In this document: in pieces, positions 1 to 6,064 of the stretch | How positions within the stretch are numbered: position 1 is the first letter of the stretch | How the letters are laid out: each line of letters starts with the position of its first letter | Assembly: GCA_025465405.1 (NCBI GenBank) | Contig: JAODNL010000504.1 | Coordinates: 1-6,286, forward strand | DNA length: 6,286 nt | Source of the DNA: Pseudonocardiales bacterium | GTDB taxonomy: Bacteria; Actinomycetota; Actinomycetes; Mycobacteriales; Jatrophihabitantaceae | Direction: 5' to 3' | Program-made: the position numbers and the translations under genes | Notes under the pieces: model-generated | The model's database searches: none | What the model was told of the DNA's origin: nothing | Seen by the model: only the letters and a program-made list of their open reading frames with translations

Positions 1-1
1 G

Positions 2-553
2 CGCGATGCTCGCCTGCACATCCTCGACGTCATGGCCGAGGCGATCGACGGGCCGGATGAGATGAGCCCGTACGCGCCGCGGGTCAGCGTGGTGCGGATC
101 CCGGTCGACAAGATCGGTGCGGTCATCGGCCCCAAGGGGGCGATGATCAACTCCATCCAGGACGAGACCGGCGCGCAGATCACGATCGAGGACGACGGCA
201 CCATCTACGTCGGCGCCGAGGACGGCACGTCCGCTCAGGCGGCGATCGACCGCATCAACGCGATCGCCAACCCGCAGATGCCGAAGGTCGGCGAGCGGTT
301 CCTGGGCACCGTCGTCAAGACGGCCGCGTTCGGAGCGTTCGTCTCGCTGCTGCCGGGCAAGGACGGCCTGATCCACATCAGCAAGCTGGGCCGGGGCAAG
401 CGCATCGGCAAGGTCGAGGACGTCGTGAACGTCGGCGACAAGCTGCAGGTGGAAATCGCCGAGATCGACCAGCGCGGCAAGATCAGCCTGGTTCTGGTCG
501 AGGAGGACGCGCCAGTGGCCGAGGCTCCGGTCACCGAGGGTGCCGAGGCCTGA
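2..553 (+). CDS. pnp: Polyribonucleotide nucleotidyltransferase (PNPase/GpsI), C-terminal part, 5' end outside the window
   Basis: PNPase degrades RNA 3' to 5' by phosphorolysis, and in actinobacteria also adds 3' tails. Only the C-terminal 183 residues are here; the reading frame is open from base 2, so the catalytic RNase PH domains lie upstream. The first residues (ARLHILDVMAEAI) match the linker just before the KH domain. The KH domain follows, with its RNA-binding GxxG loop as IGPKG (about 125-139). An S1 domain comes next (about 290-510: GTVVKTAAFGAFVSLLPGKDGLIHIS...). A short acidic Ala/Glu/Pro tail ends at TGA 551-553. The KH-S1 order and tail are as expected for the family, with no sign of damage. 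The internal ATG at 32 is not a real start. A strong hairpin follows 22 bp after the stop. Confidence 0.96.
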   Translation, partial: RDARLHILDVMAEAIDGPDEMSPYAPRVSVVRIPVDKIGAVIGPKGAMINSIQDETGAQITIEDDGTIYVGAEDGTSAQAAIDRINAIANPQMPKVGERFLGTVVKTAAFGAFVSLLPGKDGLIHISKLGRGKRIGKVEDVVNVGDKLQVEIAEIDQRGKISLVLVEEDAPVAEAPVTEGAEA

Positions 554-575
554 TCCGGCCGCACGACAGCCTTCC

Positions 576-623
576 GCCGTGTCGCGCTCGCCCGCCCTCG
601 AGGCCGGGGGAGCGCGACACGGC
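576..623 (+). terminator. GC-rich hairpin after pnp, probable factor-independent terminator without a T tract
   Basis: Bases 576-589 (GCCGTGTCGCGCTC) and 610-623 are perfectly complementary over 14 bp. The 20-nt loop can fold further: 591-594 with 605-608, and 596-597 with 602-603. No run of T follows; terminators of this stem-only kind are common in high-GC actinobacteria (family knowledge). It begins 22 bp after the pnp stop and ends 15 bp before the preferred start of the transporter gene. That position fits pnp termination. It could instead be an mRNA-stability or processing element. Confidence 0.6.
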
Positions 624-638
624 CGGCTACGGACGTCA

Positions 639-1838
639 TTGGCCGTCCTGCCTACCGAGGTCCGCGCACTGATTGTGGTCGCGTTCATGGTCGCGCTGGG
701 TTACGGCGTGGTCGCTCCGTCGATCCCCCTGTTCGCCCGGGAGTTCGGCGTCGGCAAGACGGCAGCCGGCGCTGTGATCAGCGCGTTCGCTCTGATGCGC
801 CTCATCACGGCCCCATTCGTGGGGCGGCTCGTCAACGCTTTGGGTGAGCGGGTCATGCTCGCCACCGGAATCGGCGTGGTAGCCGTCTCGAGCCTGCTGG
901 CCGGATTCGCCCATGCGTACTGGCAGTTGCTCGTCATGCGCGGCGCCGGCGGCGTCGGCTCGGTGATGTTCAGCGTCAGCGCGGCGAGCATCCTCATCCG
1001 GGTCACGCCGAGTCACCTGCGCGGGCGGGCGCAGGGTGCCTGGGCGGGTGCCTTCCTGCTCGGCATGATCGCCGGCCCCGCGGTGGGCACGGTCGCGACC
1101 TTCTCGCTGCGCGCGCCGTTCTTCCTGTACGCCGGCACCCTGGTGGTCGCGGGCTCGCTCGGGCTGTGGACGCTGCGGCACAGCGAGTTCGCCGCCCGCC
1201 AGTCGGTGCGTTCGCAGCCGCTGCCGTTGCGCACCGCGTTGCGCAACCGCGCGTATCTCGCCGCCCTGGCCGCTTCATTCGCCGGCGACTGGGCGGTTGT
1301 CGGTGCACGTACCGCGATCGTGCCGCAGTTCGTCACCGATCGGCTGGGACTCGGCTCGGGCTGGGTGTACGCGGCGTTCCTGGTTGTCAGCGTCGTGAGC
1401 GGGGCGCTGCTGCTGCCGTTCGGGCGGATCGCGGATTCTCGCGGCCGCCGGCCGGTGATCATCGGCGGACTTCTTGTCGGCGCGGTTGGCTTCTTGCTGC
1501 TGCCTGTCGCCGCGAGCATCGGCGGCCTGATCGTCGCGATGGCACTGTTGGGTGCGGCGGGTGCCGCCGACTCCGTAGCGCCCGGCGCGGTCATGGGCGA
1601 CGTGGTCGCTGGACGCGGCGGCACCGTCGTGGCCGTGTTCCAGATGTCGGGGGATCTCGGTGCGGTCATCGGCCCCATAGCCGCGGGCTGGATCGCCGAC
1701 TGGCAGGGTTACGCGGCCACCTTCGTAGTGAGCGCGATCGTGTCGGCGGCGCCGATACCGGCGGTGGTCGCCGCGCCGGAAACGCTGACTGTCGCGATAC
1801 CAGACTCTCCAGGCACACAGACACCTGATGTGACCTGA
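639..1838 (+). CDS. Major facilitator superfamily transporter, probable drug/proton antiporter type (DHA1-like)
   Basis: This is a proton-coupled membrane transporter of about 399 residues with the hydrophobic pattern of 12 helices in two halves. A polar central loop (HSEFAARQSVRSQPLPLR, about 1180-1235) separates the halves. MFS motif A appears after helix 2 as GRLVNALGER, with the usual Asp replaced by Asn. It appears again after helix 8 as GRIADSRGRRP, with Asp kept. Helix 5 carries the antiporter motif C, G-x8-G-x3-GP-x2-G (about 1035-1092), lacking only the last Gly. This motif suggests efflux; the substrate cannot be told. The frame is open back to GTG 540, but 540-638 contains the pnp hairpin and has poor GC at codon third positions. 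I therefore prefer TTG 639, which leaves a short cytoplasmic tail; GTG 540 (432 residues), GTG 579 and GTG 675 remain possible. No obvious ribosome-binding site decides the start. Confidence 0.88.
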   Translation: MAVLPTEVRALIVVAFMVALGYGVVAPSIPLFAREFGVGKTAAGAVISAFALMRLITAPFVGRLVNALGERVMLATGIGVVAVSSLLAGFAHAYWQLLVMRGAGGVGSVMFSVSAASILIRVTPSHLRGRAQGAWAGAFLLGMIAGPAVGTVATFSLRAPFFLYAGTLVVAGSLGLWTLRHSEFAARQSVRSQPLPLRTALRNRAYLAALAASFAGDWAVVGARTAIVPQFVTDRLGLGSGWVYAAFLVVSVVSGALLLPFGRIADSRGRRPVIIGGLLVGAVGFLLLPVAASIGGLIVAMALLGAAGAADSVAPGAVMGDVVAGRGGTVVAVFQMSGDLGAVIGPIAAGWIADWQGYAATFVVSAIVSAAPIPAVVAAPETLTVAIPDSPGTQTPDVT

Positions 1839-1869
1839 CCTACCCGGTCAGGGGCACGTCCCCAGGTAG
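1830..1869 (+). terminator. Hairpins overlapping the transporter stop codon, probable terminator
   Basis: CCTGACC (1834-1840) pairs with GGTCAGG (1846-1852) around a 5-nt loop. The stem can be lengthened by GTG (1830-1832) with CAC (1855-1857). An alternative fold pairs CTACC (1840-1844) with GGTAG (1865-1869), enclosing GGGG/CCCC (1851-1854 with 1860-1863). The two folds use the same bases and exclude each other. The transporter TGA (1836-1838) lies in the first stem, and no T tract follows. The likely role is to end the transporter transcript; attenuation is a second possibility. Confidence 0.5.
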
Positions 1870-1879
1870 CCTATATTGT
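1867..1879 (+). promoter_or_regulatory. Candidate -10 region for the sulfate transport operon
   Basis: TATATT at 1872-1877 is a conspicuous AT-only patch in a GC-rich region and fits the actinobacterial -10 pattern TAnnnT. TAGCCT (1867-1872) also fits. No good -35 box (TTGACA-like) is visible 16-18 bp upstream, so the promoter may be weak or depend on an activator. A start near 1883-1885 would give a leader of about 50 nt before ATG 1937. Confidence 0.35.
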
Positions 1880-1888
1880 CTAGCGACG

Positions 1889-1912
1889 CGATGGGAATAC
1901 CAGACACCATCG
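1889..1912 (+). promoter_or_regulatory. Inverted repeat CGATGG-N12-CCATCG in the leader, candidate operator or leader hairpin
   Basis: The arms at 1889-1894 and 1907-1912 are perfect 6-bp complements, 12 bp apart. They lie just downstream of the candidate -10 box and upstream of the ribosome-binding site. A dimeric regulator such as the Rrf2 protein encoded at the end of the operon could bind here, but the repeat does not match any operator consensus I recall. A dyad this short could also be chance. Confidence 0.3.
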
Positions 1913-1920
1913 AATTACTC

Positions 1921-1926
1921 AGGAGG
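1921..1926 (+). promoter_or_regulatory. Strong ribosome-binding site for the sulfate-binding protein
   Basis: AGGAGG is a full Shine-Dalgarno match, with 10 nt before ATG 1937. It fixes the start of the binding protein and is the strongest such site in the window. This fits the need to make more binding protein than permease. Confidence 0.85.
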
Positions 1927-1936
1927 ATCGACCTCG

Positions 1937-2956
1937 ATGAACCTGCTTGGAACCCGACGTGGCCGGCTGGCCACGCTACTGACCGTGGCTACTGCGGCTG
2001 CCATTGGTGTCAGCGGGTGTTCGTCGAGTTCGAAGGGCGGCGCCAACAAGATTGCCATCGTCGCCTATTCCGTGCCCAAGCCGGCGTACGACGCGCTGGA
2101 GTCGGCATTCAAGCAGACCGCCCCGGGCAAGAGCGCCAGTTTCTCCGAGTCGTACGGGCCGAGCGGCACGCAGAGCAAGGCAGTGTCATCGGGGCAACCG
2201 GCCGACTACGTCGCGTTCTCGCTGCAGTCGGACATGACCAAGCTGGTCCCGAAGTTCGTGGCGGCTGGCTGGAACTCCGGTGCAACCAAGGGCATGGTGT
2301 CGGACTCAGTCGTGGTCATCGTGGTGCGCAAGGGCAACCCGAAGCACATCAACGGATGGGCCGACCTGGTGAAGCCGGGCATCAAGATCGTGACACCCGA
2401 CCCCGCGTCGTCCGGCTCGGCTAAGTGGAACGTCCTCGCGGCGTACTCGCACGTGACCGCTGACGGTGGCACCGATGCGGCCGCGCAGGCCTACCTGAAG
2501 CAGTTCTTCCAGCACGTCGTCAGCAAGCCCTCGAGCGGTGCGAACGCGACGACCACCTTCACGCAGGGCACCGGTGACGCGCTGATCTCCTACGAGAACG
2601 AGGCGATCGCCGCGCGGCAGAAGGGTGCGAGCGTCGACTACATCGTCCCGACCGAGTCCATCCTGATCGAGAATCCGGCCGCGGTCACCCTCAAGGCGCC
2701 CGCGGTGGCGAAGGACTTCCTGTCGTTCGCGCTTAGCGAGCCGGGTCAGAAGATCTTTGCCAGCAAGGGCTTCCGGCCGGTCGTTGCGAACGTCGCCGCC
2801 GGGACGGTTCAGGGAGCCAACGACCCGGCGAACCCGTTCCCGACGGTGGCCAAGCTGACGACGATCGCCGACCTTGGTGGCTGGTCCAAGGTCAACGACA
2901 CATTCTTCGACGCGAAGAAGGGGATCGTCACCAAGATCGAGAACGAGGTCGGATGA
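1937..2956 (+). CDS. Sulfate/thiosulfate ABC transporter substrate-binding lipoprotein (Sbp/CysP family)
   Basis: This is the extracellular receptor that binds sulfate or thiosulfate and delivers it to CysT-CysW. It is 339 residues long. The signal peptide has a basic start (GTRRGRL), a hydrophobic core and the lipobox VSGC, with Cys28 as the lipid-anchored first mature residue. The arginine pair with Leu two positions further on resembles a Tat signal. Family motifs are clear: VRKGNPKHINGWADL (about 2326-2370), then TPDPASSGSAKWN, the counterpart of the E. coli TPNPKSSGGARWN motif. GDALISYENEAIAA (around residue 212) and a VPTESILIENPAAV stretch near residue 235 follow. The length is normal. 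It is first in the operon, and its stop overlaps the cysT start as ATGA. The sequence does not separate sulfate- from thiosulfate-preferring types, so I give no symbol (Sbp, CysP and SubI are all used). Confidence 0.94.
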   Translation: MNLLGTRRGRLATLLTVATAAAIGVSGCSSSSKGGANKIAIVAYSVPKPAYDALESAFKQTAPGKSASFSESYGPSGTQSKAVSSGQPADYVAFSLQSDMTKLVPKFVAAGWNSGATKGMVSDSVVVIVVRKGNPKHINGWADLVKPGIKIVTPDPASSGSAKWNVLAAYSHVTADGGTDAAAQAYLKQFFQHVVSKPSSGANATTTFTQGTGDALISYENEAIAARQKGASVDYIVPTESILIENPAAVTLKAPAVAKDFLSFALSEPGQKIFASKGFRPVVANVAAGTVQGANDPANPFPTVAKLTTIADLGGWSKVNDTFFDAKKGIVTKIENEVG

Positions 2957-3834
2957 CCGCTGCCGACGGCGCCGGCGCGTCGCTCCGTACTCGCGATGCG
3001 CTGGAGGGCCACCCGACACCGGTAACGGGCCGGCGTCGGGTCGTAACTGGGAGCCGCCTCGGGGCGACGTCCGGGATCGGCCTCGGCACCGCCGTGCTGT
3101 GGCTCAGCCTGCTGGTGCTGATCCCGCTCGCCGCGGTCGTGGCCAAGGCCACCGGGGGCGGCTGGAGCGGGTTCTGGAACGCGATCACGACCCCGGCGGC
3201 TTTGGACGCGCTACGGCTCACCGTGCTGAGCTCGTTGGCCGTCAGCGCGATCAACGCGGTGATGGGCACGCTCATCGCCTGGGTCCTCGTGCGCGACAGC
3301 TTCCCTGGCCGGCGGTTGCTCGAGGTGGTCATCGACATCCCCTTTGCACTTCCGACCATCGTCGCCGGCCTGGTGCTGCTGATCCTCTACGGGCCGACGA
3401 GCCCGATCGGCGTCGATCTGCTCGGCACCCAGCGCGCGATCGTCTTCGCGTTGCTGTTCGTCACGCTGCCGTTCGTCGTGCGCACCGTTCAGCCGGTGCT
3501 GATCGGCCTGGACACCGAGGCCGAGGAGGCCGCCGCGTCGCTCGGCGCCGCGCCGCTCACCACGTTCCGCCGCATCGTCCTGCCGGTGCTGTTGCCGGCA
3601 ATCGCGTCGGGTACGGCACTCGCGTTCGCTCGCGCGATGGGGGAGTACGGCTCGGTGCTGCTGATCTCCGGCGGCGTCAACCGCGCCCGGGTGTCGTCGA
3701 TGTATGCCTTCCAGCAGATCCAGAACTACGACTACACCGGGGCGGCGGCGACCGCGACGATCCTGCTGCTGGTGAGCCTGGTGGTCATCGTCGGACTGGA
3801 CCTCCTGCAGCGGTGGGCGGCGCGCCGTGGCTAG
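2953..3834 (+). CDS. cysT: Sulfate ABC transporter permease CysT
   Basis: This is one of the two membrane subunits of the sulfate/thiosulfate importer. It is 293 residues with several hydrophobic helices, the first at about residues 45-66. The permease EAA loop that docks onto the ATPase is seen as EEAAASLGAAPLTTFRRIVLP, around residues 190-210. FARAMGEYGSVLLISG and IQNYDYTGAAATATI near the end are typical of CysT. The ATG overlaps the upstream stop (ATGA 2953-2956), with GAGG at 2945-2948. There is no ATG, GTG or TTG in frame between this start and helix 1, so the polar 42-residue cytoplasmic N-terminus appears genuine. That stretch also encodes a strong hairpin (3011-3041). It overlaps cysW by 8 nt. 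Confidence 0.94.
   Translation: MTAADGAGASLRTRDALEGHPTPVTGRRRVVTGSRLGATSGIGLGTAVLWLSLLVLIPLAAVVAKATGGGWSGFWNAITTPAALDALRLTVLSSLAVSAINAVMGTLIAWVLVRDSFPGRRLLEVVIDIPFALPTIVAGLVLLILYGPTSPIGVDLLGTQRAIVFALLFVTLPFVVRTVQPVLIGLDTEAEEAAASLGAAPLTTFRRIVLPVLLPAIASGTALAFARAMGEYGSVLLISGGVNRARVSSMYAFQQIQNYDYTGAAATATILLLVSLVVIVGLDLLQRWAARRG
3011..3041 (+). promoter_or_regulatory. Stem-loop inside the 5' coding region of cysT
   Basis: ACCCGACACCGG (3011-3022) pairs with 3030-3041 over 12 positions with a single A-C mismatch, around a 7-nt loop. It is encoded within the polar N-terminal extension of CysT (about residues 20-30), 55 nt after the binding-protein stop. In many ABC operons a hairpin after the binding-protein gene protects or partly ends the transcript so that more receptor is made. 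Here there is no intergenic space, and this stem-loop could do that job. The role is inferred. Confidence 0.4.
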
Positions 3835-4645
3835 CCGCGTCGGGCGGCGGTCCCGGAACGGGCTGCGCGTGGTCGCGGTGCTCTACGTCACCGCGCTCGT
3901 GCTCGTGCCGCTCGGCGTCATCACGTGGCGCACCGTGCGGCAGGGCGGCCACGCGTTCTGGTCGGCGATCAGCTCCGCGCAGGCGGTGGAGGCGTTCCGG
4001 CTGACCGCCATCGTCGCCGGGTCCGCGGTGGTCATCAACATCGTCTTCGGCGTCGGCGTCGCCTTGCTGCTCACCCGCTACCACTTTCCCGGCAAGCGGG
4101 TGCTCAGCGTGTTGATCGACGTGCCGATCTCGGTGTCGCCGATCGTCGTCGGTCTCGCCCTCGTGCTGGTGTACGGCCCGAACAACGGGTGGTTCGGGCT
4201 TCCCCTGCACAATGCCGGCGTCGACATCATCTACGCGGTACCGGGCATGATCCTTGCGACCACCTTCGTGGCCCTGCCCCTCGTGGTTCGCGAAGTCGTC
4301 CCGGTTCTGGAGGACGAGGGTTTCGAGCAGGAGCAGGCCGCCCGGGTGCTCGGCGCGGGCGCGATCCAGCGGTTCCGGCGCATCACGCTGCCGACGATCA
4401 AATGGGCACTGGCGTACGGCGTGGTGCTCAGCATCGCTCGCTCGATCGGCGAATTCGGCGCCGTAAAGGTCGTATCCGGCAACATCAGCGGGTCGGGACA
4501 GACCCAGACCGCGACGCTGCTCGTGGACGAGCGCGTCGAGCAACTGGAACCGGGGGCCTATCAGGTGTCGCTCGTGCTCATCGCGGTCGCCGTCATCGCG
4601 ATCATCGTCGTATCCGTCATCCGGCCCAAGGAAAACGTCTCATGA
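3827..4645 (+). CDS. cysW: Sulfate ABC transporter permease CysW
   Basis: This is the second membrane subunit, pairing with CysT to form the channel. It is 272 residues. A short basic N-terminus (ASRVGRRSRNGLR) precedes helix 1. The EAA docking loop is EQAARVLGAGAIQRFRRITLP, from about residue 169. SIARSIGEFGAVKVVSGNISG is the characteristic CysW segment, and the protein ends in a last helix followed by IRPKENVS. The GTG start lies 8 nt inside the cysT end, without a strong ribosome-binding site, so translation is probably coupled to cysT. No better start lies before helix 1. The stop overlaps the cysA ATG as ATGA. Confidence 0.94.
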   Translation: MASRVGRRSRNGLRVVAVLYVTALVLVPLGVITWRTVRQGGHAFWSAISSAQAVEAFRLTAIVAGSAVVINIVFGVGVALLLTRYHFPGKRVLSVLIDVPISVSPIVVGLALVLVYGPNNGWFGLPLHNAGVDIIYAVPGMILATTFVALPLVVREVVPVLEDEGFEQEQAARVLGAGAIQRFRRITLPTIKWALAYGVVLSIARSIGEFGAVKVVSGNISGSGQTQTATLLVDERVEQLEPGAYQVSLVLIAVAVIAIIVVSVIRPKENVS

Positions 4646-5724
4646 GCATCAAAGCCGTCGGCGTGGTGAAGCGGTTCGGGCAGTTCGTCGCACTGGACGG
4701 CGTCGACCTGGCCGTCGAGAGTGGGCGGCTGACCGCGCTGCTGGGTCCGAGCGGTGGCGGCAAGTCGACGTTGCTGCGCATCATCGGCGGGCTGGAAGAG
4801 CCGGACGCCGGCACCGTGCACATCGACGGCGTCGAGGCCACCGGCGTGCCGGCGCAGCGCCGCAACGTCGGCTTCGTGTTCCAGCACTACGCCGCGTTCA
4901 AGCACCTGTCGGTGTATCGCAATGTCGCCTTCGGGCTGGAGATTCGCAAGCGTCCCAAGCAAGAGATCCGGCGCCGCGTCGGCGAGTTGCTCGAGCTCGT
5001 CCATCTCGAGCAGTTCGCCGATCGGCTGCCGTCGCAGCTGTCCGGCGGCCAGCGGCAGCGGATGGCGCTGGCGCGTGCGCTCGCCGTCGAGCCGAAGGTG
5101 CTGCTGCTCGACGAGCCGTTCGGAGCCCTGGACGCGAAGGTTCGCAAGGAGTTGCGGGACTGGCTCCGGCGGCTGCACGACGAGGTACACGTGACCACCG
5201 TGTTCGTCACGCACGATCAGGAAGAGGCGCTCGAGGTTTCCGACGAGCTGGTTGTCATCAACCACGGCCGCATCGAGCAGGTCGGCTCGCCGGAAGACCT
5301 CTACGACCATCCCGCGAACGAATTCGTCATGGGGTTCCTCGGTCCGGTGACCCGCCTGGGTGACCAGCTGGTGCGCCCGCACGACATCGAGGTGCTCGCG
5401 AACCACGTCGACGGGGCGATCGCCGCGCAGGTCACCCGCCTGCAGCGTGTCGGCTTCGAGGTCCGCGCCGAGATGAGCGCCGGTTCGGACGAGCCGTGGG
5501 TGCAGCTCACCCGCGGCCAGGCCGACGCGCTCGGACTCGATCCAGGTTCTTCGGTCTGGCTGCGCGCCGCACCGCACGCTGCCTCGCTGACTTTGCAAGG
5601 ATGCGAGGGTGCAGATCTCGGCGAAGACGGATTACGCGGTGCGGGCCCTACTGAGCCTGGCGGCGCGGGAGCCGGACCTGGTGAAGGTCGACGCGGTGGT
5701 GTCGGAGCAGGGACTGCCCCGTAA
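4642..5724 (+). CDS. cysA: Sulfate/thiosulfate ABC transporter ATP-binding protein CysA, with an out-of-frame C-terminal extension
   Basis: This cytoplasmic ATPase powers sulfate import. All motifs are intact: Walker A GPSGGGKST (35-43), Q-loop VFQHYAAF (Gln81), signature LSGGQ (133-137), Walker B LLLDEP (154-159), D-loop GALD (161-164) and switch His191. A small regulatory domain with the CysA-typical VRPHDIEV and TOBE-like strands follows. The start is ATG 4642 in an ATGA overlap with cysW, preceded by AAGGA at 4628-4632; the same frame is open far upstream inside cysW, but that is a shadow. The last 38 residues (from about 323) are Gly/Ala/Pro-rich, use many A/T-ending codons including a TTA, and run out of frame through the Rrf2 gene. 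A TGA at 5588-5590 in the +1 frame would give a conventional end. The tail is therefore doubtful, while the rest is certain. Confidence 0.93.
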   Translation: MSIKAVGVVKRFGQFVALDGVDLAVESGRLTALLGPSGGGKSTLLRIIGGLEEPDAGTVHIDGVEATGVPAQRRNVGFVFQHYAAFKHLSVYRNVAFGLEIRKRPKQEIRRRVGELLELVHLEQFADRLPSQLSGGQRQRMALARALAVEPKVLLLDEPFGALDAKVRKELRDWLRRLHDEVHVTTVFVTHDQEEALEVSDELVVINHGRIEQVGSPEDLYDHPANEFVMGFLGPVTRLGDQLVRPHDIEVLANHVDGAIAAQVTRLQRVGFEVRAEMSAGSDEPWVQLTRGQADALGLDPGSSVWLRAAPHAASLTLQGCEGADLGEDGLRGAGPTEPGGAGAGPGEGRRGGVGAGTAP

Positions 5725-6064
5725 GTTCGTCGAGGCGATCCTCGGCGAGCTGCGCCGGGCCAACCTGGTGCGCAGCCAGCGTGGTGCCGAGGGCGGCTAT
5801 GCGCTCGCCCGGCCGGCGAGCTCGATCACGCTCGGCGCGGTGATCCGCGCGGTCGACGGGCCGCTCGCCGAGATCCGGGGCTTGCGGGCCCACGAGACCG
5901 AGTACTCCGGAGTCGCCGAGCACCTGCCCGAGGTCTGGGTCGCGGTGCGCGCCAGCCTGCGGCGGGTCCTCGACGAGACGACGCTGGCGCAGGTGCTGAC
6001 CGGCAAGCTGCCGGCGCACGTGCGCCGGATGATCGATGCTCCGGACGCCTGGCTGCCACGGTGA
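5609..6064 (+). CDS. Rrf2-family transcriptional regulator without cysteines (possible CymR-like sulfur regulator)
   Basis: This is a dimeric winged-helix DNA-binding regulator of 151 residues. It begins with the family's N-terminal helix (MQISAKTDYAVRALLSLA). The recognition region LPRKFVEAILGELRRANLVRSQRG and wing GAEGGYALARP follow, then SITLGAVIRAVDGPL and a long dimerisation helix (LPEVWVAVRASLRRVLDE). There is no cysteine anywhere, so the three-cysteine iron-sulfur site of IscR and NsrR is absent. In Bacillus the cysteine-free-site relative CymR senses sulfur status with CysK; a similar role for this operon is inferred from position only. The start is GTG 5609 with AAGGA at 5597-5601, 7 nt upstream. 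It overlaps the cysA 3' end by 116 nt in another frame, and its own codon use is the GC-rich normal type. Its stop overlaps the next GTG (GTGA). Confidence 0.92.
   Translation: MQISAKTDYAVRALLSLAAREPDLVKVDAVVSEQGLPRKFVEAILGELRRANLVRSQRGAEGGYALARPASSITLGAVIRAVDGPLAEIRGLRAHETEYSGVAEHLPEVWVAVRASLRRVLDETTLAQVLTGKLPAHVRRMIDAPDAWLPR

Noticed and set aside
1839..1936. Riboswitch (for example SAM-type) in the sulfate operon leader
   Set aside because: The leader is short and shows only simple hairpins; I could not match any known riboswitch core.
1876..2424. Open frame beginning near the sulfate-operon promoter
   Set aside because: It overlaps the binding-protein gene in another frame, has no family motif, and lacks a ribosome-binding site matching the AGGAGG of the real gene.
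3925..4641. The cysA frame stays open far upstream through cysW, suggesting a 599-residue protein
   Set aside because: The upstream part is Arg/Gly-rich with no domain and lies over cysW, which has clear permease motifs. An ATG with AAGGA and the ATGA overlap marks 4642 as the real start.
4561..5598. 345-residue open frame on the minus strand opposite cysA
   Set aside because: It shows no recognisable domain and is an antisense shadow typical of GC-rich coding DNA; the + strand gene is beyond doubt.
5632..5634. TTA leucine codon in cysA as possible bldA-type developmental control
   Set aside because: It lies in the out-of-frame tail overlapping the regulator, where the codons follow the other gene, so it is not evidence of regulation.
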